Assembly (NCBI RefSeq): GCF_030067705.1
Contig: NZ_JASJEX010000004.1
Span: 62,001 to 126,000 of the forward strand
Source: Kribbibacterium absianum
GTDB taxonomy: Bacteria > Actinomycetota > Coriobacteriia > Coriobacteriales > Atopobiaceae
Direction of reading: 5' to 3'
DNA length: 64,000 nt
In this document: piece after piece, positions 1-8,567 of the stretch
Layout: every line of letters starts with the position of its first letter
Position numbering within the stretch: position 1 is the stretch's first letter
Made by a program: the position numbers and the translations under genes
The notes under the pieces: generated by a model
Database searches by the model: none
What the model was told of the DNA's origin: nothing
The model's input: only the letters and a program-made list of their open reading frames with translations

Positions 1-21
1 GTCCGGCGCCGACCCGCCAAC

Positions 22-49
22 AAAAAGGCGGCCGCACCATGCGACCGCC
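22..49 (-). terminator. Intrinsic terminator after asd
   Basis: On the minus strand a 9-bp stem (GGCGGTCGC with GCGGCCGCC, one G-U pair, 5-nt loop) is followed directly by TTTTT. It lies 28 bases past the asd stop codon and probably ends the hom-lysC-asd transcript. Confidence 0.8.
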
Positions 50-76
50 CATGCACTCCTGCCGCACCCTCGCCTG

Positions 77-1114
77 CTACAGCAGCAGCTCCGCGATCTG
101 GACCGCGTTCGTGGCGGCGCCCTTGCGAATCTGGTCGCCGCAGCACCAGAACGTGAGGCCATTCGTCCCCTCGGGTGCGGAGATGTCCTCACGGATGCGC
201 CCCACATACACGAGGTCCTGCTCGGAGGTGTCGAGCGGCATCGGGTACTCTCGGCAGCTCGGGTCGTCCACCACGCGAACGCCCGGAGCGGCGGCCAAGA
301 CAACACGGGCCTCGTCCGGCGTCAACGGGCTGTCGAGCTCCACCGTGATGGACTCGCTGTGGGAACGCGCCACCGGCACGCGGACGCACGTGCAGTTCAC
401 GGCAAGGCCGTCGTTGTGGAGGATCTTGCGGCCCTCGTTCTGCATCTTCATCTCTTCGGAGGTGTAGCCCGCCGCGTCGAACCCGCCGATCTGCGGGATC
501 AGGTTGTATGCGAGCTGGTACGGGAACACGCGCGGCGCGGGCACTTTGCGGCCCTCGACGATGGCAGCGTTCTCGGTCTCGAGCTGCTCGATGCCAGGCA
601 TGCCAGCGCCGCTCGCGGCCTGATAGGTGGAGCACACCACGCGATTGAGGCCGGCGGCGCGGTCGAGCGGCGCGAGGCACACGAGCGCGATGATGGTGGA
701 GCAGTTGGGGTTCGCGATGATGCCCGTGTTCCACGCTACGTCCTCAGGGTTCACCTCGGGCACCACGAGTGGCACCTCGGGGTCGAGACGGTACGCGCTC
801 GAGTTGTCGACCACCACGGCGCCGGCTTTGACGGCGTGCGGCAGCAAGCGCTCGGCGACGTCGTTCTCGGCCGCACCGAGCACCAGGTCGATGCCCTCGA
901 AGCTCTCGGGCGTCGCCTCCTGGATCGTGATCATGCGGCCGTTCCAGCACATCTGCTGTCCGGCGGAGCGCGCGGACGCCAACAGGCGCAGCTCCCCGAG
1001 CGGGAAATGCCGCTCCTGCAGGCACTGCATCATCTGGCGCCCCACCGCGCCGGTCGCGCCGAGAATCGCAACGTTCGGGCCCTGGGGCCCGCGGTCTGCC
1101 AGCCCCACGGTCAC
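77..1114 (-). CDS. asd: Aspartate-semialdehyde dehydrogenase
   Basis: This enzyme reduces aspartyl phosphate to aspartate semialdehyde with NADPH, the branch point to lysine/diaminopimelate and to threonine/methionine. The 345-residue product has the family length. It shows the Rossmann motif GATGAVG near residues 19-25, the catalytic cysteine in NPNCST (Cys138), the QAASGAGMPGIEQLE segment and the RSHSE histidine motif. The GTG start overlaps the lysC stop in a GTGA junction, which implies translational coupling. An intrinsic terminator follows the gene, so it is the last cistron of hom-lysC-asd. Confidence 0.96.
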   Translation of the reverse strand: MTVGLADRGPQGPNVAILGATGAVGRQMMQCLQERHFPLGELRLLASARSAGQQMCWNGRMITIQEATPESFEGIDLVLGAAENDVAERLLPHAVKAGAVVVDNSSAYRLDPEVPLVVPEVNPEDVAWNTGIIANPNCSTIIALVCLAPLDRAAGLNRVVCSTYQAASGAGMPGIEQLETENAAIVEGRKVPAPRVFPYQLAYNLIPQIGGFDAAGYTSEEMKMQNEGRKILHNDGLAVNCTCVRVPVARSHSESITVELDSPLTPDEARVVLAAAPGVRVVDDPSCREYPMPLDTSEQDLVYVGRIREDISAPEGTNGLTFWCCGDQIRKGAATNAVQIAELLL

Positions 1115-2433
1115 TCCCCTTCCTCGATCACGAACGCGTCGTAGATGGCCCCCACGGTGCGCTCGAAGTCGTCGTTGTCGACCCCGATGATGATGGTGAT
1201 CTCCTGGGAGCTCTGAGAGATCATGCGCACGTTAATACCGGCGTTACCCAGCGTCCCCAGCAGCTTACCTGCGGTTCCGGGACGGCGGCTCATGTTGCGG
1301 CCCACCACCGAGACGAGCGCGAGACGGTCGATCACCTTGACCTCGTCCGGGTGCACCTCGCGCTGGATGTCCGCGACGATGGAGTAGATGGAGTCCTTCA
1401 CGTCCGCGCCGTTGACCACGATCGAGAACGAGTCCACGCCTGTGGGAACGTGTTCCACCGAGACGTGGTAGCGCTCGAAGATGGACAGCACCTGGCGCAG
1501 GAAGCCCACCGCGTTGGACATGTGCGTCTTGCCCACATAGATGGACATGAAGTCCTTCTTGCCGGCGATGCCCGTGATGATCGGGTCGTTGGCGTGGGGC
1601 TCGACGCGCTCGCGGATGATGGTCCCCGTGGCGTCCGGCTGGTTGGTGTTGAGGATCGCGATCGGGATGTTGGCCTCGCGCACCGGGAAGATGGCCTCCT
1701 CGTGGAGCACGTTGGCGCCCATGTAGGAGAGCTCGCGCATCTCGTCGAAGGTGATGCGCTCGATGGTGAGCGGGTCGTCGACGATGCGCGGGTCCGCGGT
1801 GAGGAAGCCGCACACGTCCGTCCAGTTCTCGTAGAGGTCCGCCGAGAGGGCGTTCGCGAGGATGGAGCCCGTGATGTCGCCACCGCCTCGGTCCAAGAGT
1901 TTGATGTCGCCGTCCACGGTGGCCCCGTAGAAGCCGGGCATCACGAAACTGCCCACGCGCACCACGACGTCCCGGACCCGCGCGGCGGTCCTCTCCAGGT
2001 CGAGCGAGCCGTCGTGGTGGAAGATGATGGCGTCCGCCGCGTCCACAAAGGGCAGCCCGAGGTACTCGGCCATGAGGTGCGCGGTGAACCACTCGCCGCG
2101 GGAGATGACGTACTCCGGCGAGTCGGTCTTGAGGTGGCCGCGCAGCTCGTCGAACTTCTCCTCCACCGGGAACGTGAGGCCGAGCTGCCGCTGGATGTCG
2201 AGGAAGCGTCCCTCGATGTCGTCCATCAGACCCGAATAGTCCACGTGATAGTCCTTGTGGGCGTTCACGAGGTACAGCAGGTCGGTGACCTTGTTGTCGC
2301 CCGAGAAGCGCTTGCCCGCCGCCGACACGACGACGAACCGGCGGCTCGGGTCCCCCTCGATGATGGATTTGACCTTCGCGAACTGGTCGGCGGAGGCGAC
2401 GGAGCTGCCGCCGAACTTGGTGATCTTGATCAA
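1111..2433 (-). CDS. lysC: Aspartate kinase (monofunctional)
   Basis: This enzyme phosphorylates aspartate in the first step of the aspartate-family pathway. The KFGGSS nucleotide-binding motif is at residues 6-11 of a 440-residue protein. The C-terminal third carries two ACT-type segments, one around VGKTHMSNAVGFLRQVL and one around VGRNMSRRPGTAGKLL, where lysine or threonine usually binds. I chose the TTG start at 2433 because AAAGGAGC lies just upstream and the protein then begins at the family N-terminus. A longer upstream reading adds 43 Arg/Pro-rich residues with no family match. It follows hom by 58 bases and overlaps asd. Confidence 0.95.
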   Translation of the reverse strand: MIKITKFGGSSVASADQFAKVKSIIEGDPSRRFVVVSAAGKRFSGDNKVTDLLYLVNAHKDYHVDYSGLMDDIEGRFLDIQRQLGLTFPVEEKFDELRGHLKTDSPEYVISRGEWFTAHLMAEYLGLPFVDAADAIIFHHDGSLDLERTAARVRDVVVRVGSFVMPGFYGATVDGDIKLLDRGGGDITGSILANALSADLYENWTDVCGFLTADPRIVDDPLTIERITFDEMRELSYMGANVLHEEAIFPVREANIPIAILNTNQPDATGTIIRERVEPHANDPIITGIAGKKDFMSIYVGKTHMSNAVGFLRQVLSIFERYHVSVEHVPTGVDSFSIVVNGADVKDSIYSIVADIQREVHPDEVKVIDRLALVSVVGRNMSRRPGTAGKLLGTLGNAGINVRMISQSSQEITIIIGVDNDDFERTVGAIYDAFVIEEGE

Positions 2434-2491
2434 GGGAAGCTCCTTTGCGGGGCTCGGGGTGGGACGAGAGGGACGGGCACGCCTCGGCCGG

Positions 2492-3640
2492 CTACGCCGT
2501 CGTGCCAAGCGCGGCCATAAGGGCGGCGGGATCGGCCGCCAGCAGAGCGTCGGCCGCAGCACCGGCCGCCTCGCAGTCCGCGTCGTGCAAAAGCCAGTAC
2601 GTCTGACCGTCCGGGCCCTCGCCCATGGGCTGCGCGCCCGGGACCTCGACGGAGGAGCGGAACACGTAGTCGCCGGCTAGGAGCGCGGGGTCCCACTGAA
2701 GCGTGGTCTCGGTGGCGTAGGCTGGGCGCTCGCCCCCTGCGCAGTCGAGAAGGTCCTGCACGATGGCGTTGCCGGTGGGCAGCGAGCCGGCCCCTTGGCC
2801 GTAGAACTTGAGCGTGCCCACGGTGTCGCCCACCAAGGTGGCGAGGTTGTAGTTCGCAGGGACGTTGGCCTCGACGGAGCCCACCGGCAGCAGCACCGGC
2901 TCGACGCAGGCCGCATACGCGCCGTCCCGCTGAATCGCCCGGGCCATGAGCCGCGGGGCGCGCCCCAACGAGCTTCGGAAGAACGCGATGTCCGCCGCCG
3001 TGAGGTTGCGGATGCCGTGCACCGGGATGTCGCGGCGGCACAGGCTGCCAAAGGCCACCGTGGCGCTGATCACGCACTTGTTCGCGGTGTCGATGCCGTC
3101 GATGTCGGCGGAGGGGTCGCGCTCGGCATAGCCGAGGGACTGCGCCTCCGCGAGCGCCGTGTCGAACTCCGTGCCGAGCGTCTCCATCGAGTGGATCAGA
3201 TAGTTGGAGGTGCCGTTGAGGATGCCGTAGACCTCGGAGAGCGCGTCGATGCGGCGCGCCTTCACAATGGAGGCGATCCAGGGCACGCCGCCGCCAGAGG
3301 TGGCCTCGATGAAGAGCCCCGCGCCGCTGGCCTCGGCGGCCGCGGCGAACTCGGGCAGGAACGCCGCCACCACGGCCTTGTTGGAGGTGACCACGGACTT
3401 CCCGGCGTTGAGGCACTGCAGAATGAAGGTGTGGGCCGGCTCCAGGCCGCCCATGGCCTCAACCACGGCCTCGACGGTGTCGTCGTTCACGATGTCGCCG
3501 ATGTCCGAGGTCTGGCGAGGGTCGTCAATCTCGCCCGGGAGGGTCAGGATGCGCACCAGCTCCAGCGAGGGGACCTTCTCGTCCACGATCTTGGCCACGC
3601 CGCCACCGACGACGCCGCAGCCGAGCAACGCGAACCTCAT
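2492..3640 (-). CDS. hom: Homoserine dehydrogenase with degenerate ACT domain
   Basis: This enzyme reduces aspartate semialdehyde to homoserine. The NAD(P)-binding motif GCGVVGGG is at residues 7-14. The catalytic core is intact, including GGGVPWIASI, ILNGTSNYLI and ADIDGIDTANK. The protein has 382 residues, against about 430 in Gram-positive relatives with a full ACT domain. The end keeps ACT-like edges (YVFRSSVEVPG and TYWLLHDADCEAA), but the middle of that domain is missing, so threonine feedback may be lost. The start at 3640 places the Rossmann motif at the N-terminus. It is the first gene of hom-lysC-asd and is divergent from thrC across 100 bases that must hold both promoters. Confidence 0.94.
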   Translation of the reverse strand: MRFALLGCGVVGGGVAKIVDEKVPSLELVRILTLPGEIDDPRQTSDIGDIVNDDTVEAVVEAMGGLEPAHTFILQCLNAGKSVVTSNKAVVAAFLPEFAAAAEASGAGLFIEATSGGGVPWIASIVKARRIDALSEVYGILNGTSNYLIHSMETLGTEFDTALAEAQSLGYAERDPSADIDGIDTANKCVISATVAFGSLCRRDIPVHGIRNLTAADIAFFRSSLGRAPRLMARAIQRDGAYAACVEPVLLPVGSVEANVPANYNLATLVGDTVGTLKFYGQGAGSLPTGNAIVQDLLDCAGGERPAYATETTLQWDPALLAGDYVFRSSVEVPGAQPMGEGPDGQTYWLLHDADCEAAGAAADALLAADPAALMAALGTTA

Positions 3641-3740
3641 GGTTAAATCCAATCTCTCGAAAGGGAGGGAACAGCGGGGCCGATGCGCCCAGCGCGTACG
3701 ATGCAACGAGCTAACCGACCGAAATCAAAGGGGCCGGCCA

Positions 3741-5264
3741 ATGAGCCTTTTCTACCACAGCACCCGCGGCTTCTCGGAACCCGTAACAAGCAAGCAAGCA
3801 ATACTGGAGGGCATCGCGCCCGACGGCGGCCTGTTCGTCTCCGACGGCGTGCTGACGCCGTGCCTCGACCCCGCCCAGCTGCTCGCGAACGACTACGACG
3901 CCAACGCGCGCCTCGTGCTCGGCAAGCAGCTGCCGGACTTCTCGGAACAAGAGGTGGCCGGGTGCGTGCGCCGGGCGTACACCGGGACCTTCGACTCGCC
4001 CGCCGTCACACCGGTGACGGCCGTCGGCGACGACTGGCTCCTGGAGCTCTTCCACGGGCCCACGAGCGCGTTCAAGGACGTCGCGCTCCAGATGCTCCCG
4101 CAGCTCATGGGCGTCGCGCGCCAGGGCGACGGCCGCGAGGTCATGGTGGTGACGGCGACCTCGGGCGACACGGGCAAGGCGGCGCTCGCGGGCTTTACCG
4201 ACAAGCCCGGCACCGGCGTGTGCGTCTTCTATCCCGACGGCGGCGTGAGCGACGTCCAACGCCTGCAGATGGTCACCCAGGCCGGCGACAACGTGGCGGT
4301 GTGCGCGGTGTCCGGCACCTTTGACGACGCGCAGACGCAGGTCAAGCGCGCCTTCGGCGACCGCGCGCTCGCCGAGCGGCTGGCCGAGAAGGGCCAGGTG
4401 CTCTCGAGCGCCAACTCCATCAACGTGGGGCGCCTGGCCCCACAGGTGACCTACTACCTCGACGCCTATCTGCAGCTGGTGCGGACGGGCGCGCTCGAAC
4501 TGGGCGACGAGCTGGACTTCTTCGTGCCCACGGGCAACTTCGGCGACGTGCTGGCCGGCTACTACGCCAAGCGCATGGGACTGCCGGTCGGCCGCCTCGT
4601 GGTGTGCTCCAACGCCAACGACGTGCTCTACGACTTCCTCCGCACGGGCGTCTACGACAGGCGCCGCGACTTCCACAGGACCATCTCGCCCTCGATGGAC
4701 ATCCTCGTGTCGAGCAACCTGGAGCGCCTCCTGTACCTCGCGAGCGACGGCGACGTGGAGCTGGTCTCGTCCTTGATGCGGGACCTCGCCGAGAAGGGCG
4801 TGTACACCGTTCCCGAGCGCCTGATGGAGCAGGTCCGTGCGAGCTTCTCCTGCGGACGCGCCGACGACGAGAGGACCCGCGCCACGATCGGCCGCACCTG
4901 GCGGGAGGAGGGCGTGCTGCTCGACCCCCACACGGGCGTGGCCAAGGCCGTAATGGACGAGACAGAGCCAAGCGGCCATGTGCGGGTGGCGCTGGCCACG
5001 GCGAGCCCGTTCAAGTTCTCGCGCTCCGTGCTGCAGGCCATCGGCGAGGATGACTCGAGCCTGAGCGACTTCCAGTGCATGGACGTGCTGGCCGAGCGGA
5101 CGGGGCTCACGCCGCCCGCGCAGCTCTCGGACCTGCGAGAGCGCGAGGTGCGCTTCACGGACGTCATCGCGCCCGAGGAGGTGCCGGCGTACGTCGAGCA
5201 GGCCTGCGCCCGCGTCTTCGGGACCGCACGCGAGGTGGCCGCGTCCTCGGAGGTCTGTGAGTGA
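3741..5264 (+). CDS. thrC: Threonine synthase
   Basis: This PLP enzyme converts O-phosphohomoserine to threonine. The 507-residue length and the N-terminal segment FYHSTRGFSEPV place it in the longer threonine synthase class with a Thr_synth_N domain. The PLP-binding lysine is in HGPTSAFKDVALQ (about Lys112), and the phosphate-loop segment VPTGNFGDVLAGY is present. The ATG start at 3741 follows AAAGGGG. It overlaps thrB in a GTGA junction, so the two are translated together, and it is divergent from hom-lysC-asd. The two units together run from aspartate to threonine. Confidence 0.95.
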   Translation: MSLFYHSTRGFSEPVTSKQAILEGIAPDGGLFVSDGVLTPCLDPAQLLANDYDANARLVLGKQLPDFSEQEVAGCVRRAYTGTFDSPAVTPVTAVGDDWLLELFHGPTSAFKDVALQMLPQLMGVARQGDGREVMVVTATSGDTGKAALAGFTDKPGTGVCVFYPDGGVSDVQRLQMVTQAGDNVAVCAVSGTFDDAQTQVKRAFGDRALAERLAEKGQVLSSANSINVGRLAPQVTYYLDAYLQLVRTGALELGDELDFFVPTGNFGDVLAGYYAKRMGLPVGRLVVCSNANDVLYDFLRTGVYDRRRDFHRTISPSMDILVSSNLERLLYLASDGDVELVSSLMRDLAEKGVYTVPERLMEQVRASFSCGRADDERTRATIGRTWREEGVLLDPHTGVAKAVMDETEPSGHVRVALATASPFKFSRSVLQAIGEDDSSLSDFQCMDVLAERTGLTPPAQLSDLREREVRFTDVIAPEEVPAYVEQACARVFGTAREVAASSEVCE

Positions 5265-6157
5265 GCGCCGTGCTGGAAAGGCCGCTGACCGTCGCGGTGC
5301 CGGCCACGAGCGCGAACCTGGGGCCCGGGTTCGATTGCCTCGGCCTCGCGCTGACGCTCGAGAACACCTTCACCTTCGCGCCGGCGCCCGAGACGGACTT
5401 CTCGGGGTGCCCGCCGCGCTTTGCCGACACGCACAACCTGGCCTGGCGCACGTTCAACGAGACGCGCGCGTCACTCGGACTGCCCCCGCAAACGGTCGCA
5501 CTGTCGCAGACCGTGGGCGTGCCGCTGTCCGGCGGCCTGGGGTCGTCGTCCACCTGCATCGTGGCCGGAGTGGCGGCCGGTCTCGCGAGCGCGGGGCTCC
5601 CATGGGACCGGGAGGAGACGCTGCGCCGCGCGTGCGCCATCGAGGGACACCCGGACAACGTGGCGCCGGCCGTGTGCGGCGGCCTCACCGCGTCCTTCGT
5701 GACGGAGGGCGAGGTCACGTGCCTACAGAGCGACGTGGCTCCCGAATGGCGGTTCGTCGTGATCTCTCCCCCGTACGAGGTGCGCACGGAGGACGCTCGG
5801 CGCGCGTTGCCGGCGACCGTCGCGCACGCCGACGCCGCGCGCCAGCTGGGTCGGTGCTTCGGGGTGGTGCGCGCCTTGGAGCGCGGGGACGGCGCCCTGC
5901 TCGGCCGTGCCTCACACGACCGGCTCCACGAGCCCTACCGGAGGCCACTGATCCGTGACTACGATGCCTGCCGTGAGGCCTGCCTCGACGCCGGCGCCTG
6001 CGCGTTCTGGATCAGCGGCTCTGGGTCCTCGATGGTGGCGGCGTGCCTTGGCGACGCCTCTGCCGCGAACGTGCTGGCAGCCGTTCCGGACGGGCTCCCC
6101 GTCCGCGTCCTCCGCGCGCAGACCGCCGGGACGTCTATCGCACCCTGCGATGTGTAA
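5261..6157 (+). CDS. thrB: Homoserine kinase (GHMP family)
   Basis: This enzyme phosphorylates homoserine with ATP to give the ThrC substrate. The 298-residue protein has the GHMP N-terminal motif PATSANLGPGFDCLG and the ATP-binding loop PLSGGLGSSS at residues 88-97. The C-terminal glycine motif FWISGSGSSM is typical of the family. The GTG start overlaps the thrC stop by four bases. A REP-like inverted repeat starts twelve bases after the stop codon and may protect or end the thrC-thrB message. Confidence 0.95.
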   Translation: MSAVLERPLTVAVPATSANLGPGFDCLGLALTLENTFTFAPAPETDFSGCPPRFADTHNLAWRTFNETRASLGLPPQTVALSQTVGVPLSGGLGSSSTCIVAGVAAGLASAGLPWDREETLRRACAIEGHPDNVAPAVCGGLTASFVTEGEVTCLQSDVAPEWRFVVISPPYEVRTEDARRALPATVAHADAARQLGRCFGVVRALERGDGALLGRASHDRLHEPYRRPLIRDYDACREACLDAGACAFWISGSGSSMVAACLGDASAANVLAAVPDGLPVRVLRAQTAGTSIAPCDV

Positions 6158-6168
6158 AAGGTGTAAAA

Positions 6169-6244
6169 GGGGACGGAGCGGTTCTTCACGTCATTTCCTG
6201 ATTGATATCAGGCGCGAAACCACGTGACAAATTGCTACGTCCCC
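6169..6244. repeat. REP-like nested inverted repeat
   Basis: Three nested arms face each other: GGGGACG with CGTCCCC at the ends, CACGT with ACGTG inside, and CCTGAT-N4-ATCAGG at the centre. Two direct copies of TGTAAAAGG lie on the left flank (6153-6170). The element fills the thrB/vanZ gap and runs into the vanZ 3' end, so the last residues and stop codon of that protein lie inside it. The form resembles REP palindromes mobilised by RAYT transposases. That origin is inference, because no second copy occurs in this window. Confidence 0.6.
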
Positions 6245-6732
6245 AATTGCACGTGTTTGCGACGCAGCGCCGTGGCCAGCCACGCGAGCAAGAGGCCGGT
6301 GGCGCAGCCGCTCATGTCGAGCAGCATGTCCGCGACCATGCCGGCCCGGCCGGGCACGAAGAGCTGAATCGTCTCGTCGGCGACGGGAACGCAGGCGTAC
6401 ACGACGGCAGCGGCGACCGCGCGCCGAACCCGTTCACGCCCGTGCGTCCGCCACGGCCCGAACGCGAGCGACGCCAGCACCCCGAGCACGAGATACTCCA
6501 AGAAGTGCGCCGTCTTGCGCACGATGAACGTCATTGTGTCGGCATCGGTCACGCCCAGGGCCTCGAACAGCCACCGAACGCGCTCGACCACCCACAGGCT
6601 CTGGCCGGACGACTCGTCGCCGCCGTACAGCGAACGCGACCACACGAAGAGCACCCACAGCACAAGGGCCGCTGCCCACCACCGGGAGCCCGGCCTCGTG
6701 CGCGTTGTGTGTCCGTTGCTTCGAGAAACCAT
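6235..6732 (-). CDS. VanZ-like membrane protein
   Basis: The product is a small integral membrane protein of 165 residues with about four hydrophobic segments. It carries the two VanZ-family signatures: RKTAHFLEYLVLGVL near the middle, and DETIQLFVPGRAG followed by DMLLDMSG toward the end. Some VanZ proteins raise teicoplanin resistance, but most chromosomal copies have no known role, so I infer only an envelope function. It starts three bases after the stop of the preceding envelope protein, with little ribosome binding site of its own, which suggests coupling. Its last codons lie inside the REP-like element. Confidence 0.85.
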   Translation of the reverse strand: MVSRSNGHTTRTRPGSRWWAAALVLWVLFVWSRSLYGGDESSGQSLWVVERVRWLFEALGVTDADTMTFIVRKTAHFLEYLVLGVLASLAFGPWRTHGRERVRRAVAAAVVYACVPVADETIQLFVPGRAGMVADMLLDMSGCATGLLLAWLATALRRKHVQLGT

Positions 6733-6735
6733 GAC

Positions 6736-8187
6736 CTACCGAGACGCCGCCAGTACCTTCAGCGCTCGTGCCCCGACCTTGGGGCTCACAGCGGCGAACT
6801 CGCTCGAGACCAAGAAGTCCACATAGCTGCTCGTGTCGGTCACCTCGGGATGCCCGGCGGGCGCGCGGAACCCCAAGTGGCGGGTGCTGCGTTCCAGGCC
6901 GTCCGGCTCGTCGAGCGTGTCGCCCCCGCCCACAAGGTCGGCGAAGTCCACCCTGGTTCCCGTCACGAGGTTGTCGTCGAAGTGCTCGTCGAGCGCCTCG
7001 AGCGCGATGTCCCAGGCGTCGCGGTCGTACTCGCGCGGCGGCTCCTCGGGGAACGCTTCCGGCTCCATCGTCGGGATGCGCTTGGCGATGTCGGCCGCGC
7101 GACGCACGTTCGGCCGCCCCATCGGCTCCTGGCCCTTGGCGTACGAACGCGACTCACCGGTGTTGCCAGCGGTCGCAGATGCGCGCGGGGTCGAACGTTC
7201 CGGATACACGAATGGCAGGTCGAAGGCCGCGCTCGAGTCCAGGCCGGACTTCCGGTACTCACTGGCCGTCTGCTCGACGTCCGGGATGGCCTTGCCGAGG
7301 TCGCGGCTGATCTCGAGCCCGTCCTCCTCCACCGCGTTCTCCCACCAGGAGGTGCCGACGTCGCCCACCGAGCCATCGGCCCGCTGGATCATCGGCAGGT
7401 CTTCCATCATGTCGAAGGAGAGGCGCTCCTGCAGCACCTTCGCAACGCCCTTGGACAGCGTGAGCATCCGCTGACGGAACGTCTCGCGCTCCACGTACTC
7501 GCTCGCGACGTCCTCGTAGTCCAGATCCACCGCAGTATGGATCCCCGTCTGGGCGGCCGTCGCCCGTTTCTCGGAGAGCGGATCGGCCACGGGCTGCTGG
7601 GACGAAGCCATCGACTCGGCCGGCTCGTCCCAGTCGAGCGTGGGCACGCGGGACTCCCACTCCCGAACATCGGCGAACGGGGCGTCATCCCGGAGCTTCG
7701 GCTCCACGAGCGCCTCAAGCCCGGAGCGCTCGAACGTCTCCGACTCGGCGGCCGCAGCGACGTCCTCCGTCGCCGTGGCAACGCTCGGAATGAGGCCGCT
7801 GTCCTCCGGGTCGAGGGACAGCGACGACGTGTTCGTGACCTCCTCGTGGGCGCGCCAGGCGGCGACGGCCTCGAGCGTCGGCCTCGCGCCGGAACCGGAT
7901 GCCGCGTGACGGCCCACCGTCTCGGGAAGCGAGTCCGCAAGGGTCTCGGCGAGCCGCGCCTCGAGCTCGGCCATACGGGCGGCGGTCTCGCGCCGTTCCT
8001 GGCGCAGGTACAGAAGCGAGCAGCCACCGGCGACAAGAGCGCCCGCGACGGCGCCCACTGCTCCGGACACGGCCGGCGCGATTACCGACGAGCCCGCGGG
8101 CTGGGCCACGGCCACGACAGGCACCGACCACAGGGCGGCGCCCGCCAAGCCGGCGAAGATGGCTCTTGATTTGAAATCGGCGACCAT
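6736..8187 (-). CDS. Unknown membrane-anchored protein
   Basis: I do not recognise this 483-residue protein. The N-terminus has a positively charged start and a hydrophobic stretch ending near AVAQPAG, like a signal peptide. A second hydrophobic segment (about residues 35-60) follows, and then a charged heptad-like region with ARMAELEARLAETLA. The remaining 400 residues are acidic, hydrophilic and rich in Ser, Ala and Glu, with no motif I can name. The ATG at 8187 is chosen for the GAGGGAAGG upstream and because the signal-like segment then begins the protein. It forms a two-gene unit with the VanZ-like gene. Confidence 0.75.
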   Translation of the reverse strand: MVADFKSRAIFAGLAGAALWSVPVVAVAQPAGSSVIAPAVSGAVGAVAGALVAGGCSLLYLRQERRETAARMAELEARLAETLADSLPETVGRHAASGSGARPTLEAVAAWRAHEEVTNTSSLSLDPEDSGLIPSVATATEDVAAAAESETFERSGLEALVEPKLRDDAPFADVREWESRVPTLDWDEPAESMASSQQPVADPLSEKRATAAQTGIHTAVDLDYEDVASEYVERETFRQRMLTLSKGVAKVLQERLSFDMMEDLPMIQRADGSVGDVGTSWWENAVEEDGLEISRDLGKAIPDVEQTASEYRKSGLDSSAAFDLPFVYPERSTPRASATAGNTGESRSYAKGQEPMGRPNVRRAADIAKRIPTMEPEAFPEEPPREYDRDAWDIALEALDEHFDDNLVTGTRVDFADLVGGGDTLDEPDGLERSTRHLGFRAPAGHPEVTDTSSYVDFLVSSEFAAVSPKVGARALKVLAASR

Positions 8188-8567
8188 GGGCCTTCCCTCT
8201 CGAGCGCTCGCGGGGCGACGCAGGGAAAAACCGGTTCCGGTCGTTAGGCGTCCCCTCGGTGCCCGGGGACGAGAAGAAGCAACGGCTGGGTGGGTTTTAG
8301 CTGCGGTTACCGTCGCGCATGATTCTTTTGCGTTGTCCAGCACTATAGCGCAGGTTGCCCGCACGCACGGCCGGCCTGCCTTCTTCCGGGCACTCGCTCT
8401 GTACCCATTGACCGCCGGTCGTGGCGCCCGAGACAGCGCGCGGCGATCCGTTCATTCTCTGAAACCTAAGCAAACCGGGGGCGCCGAACCCGGACGCTGG
8501 GTACCTGTCGAACAGCGGCGCCTCGTCAACGGCGCCCCGAGCGCCCGTTCGCAGTCAGGAGGAAACC
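8188..8567. other. Intergenic region, divergent promoters
   Basis: These 380 bases separate two divergent genes and must hold both promoters. I see no convincing -35/-10 pair. The part from about 8460 to 8520 can form a small hairpin (CCGGG with CCCGG) upstream of the SDR gene. The stretch 8300-8350 is less GC-rich than its surroundings. Confidence 0.5.

Noticed and set aside
2434-2562. A 43-residue N-terminal extension of aspartate kinase
   Set aside because: Arg/Pro-rich and unlike the family; the TTG at 2433 has a good ribosome site and gives the normal N-terminus.
8460-8530. A possible c-di-AMP (ydaO) riboswitch before the SDR gene, from the CCGAACCCGG and GGGTACC pattern
   Set aside because: The sequence does not complete the known conserved core and an SDR gene is not a typical target. 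An Infernal search with the ydaO model would decide.
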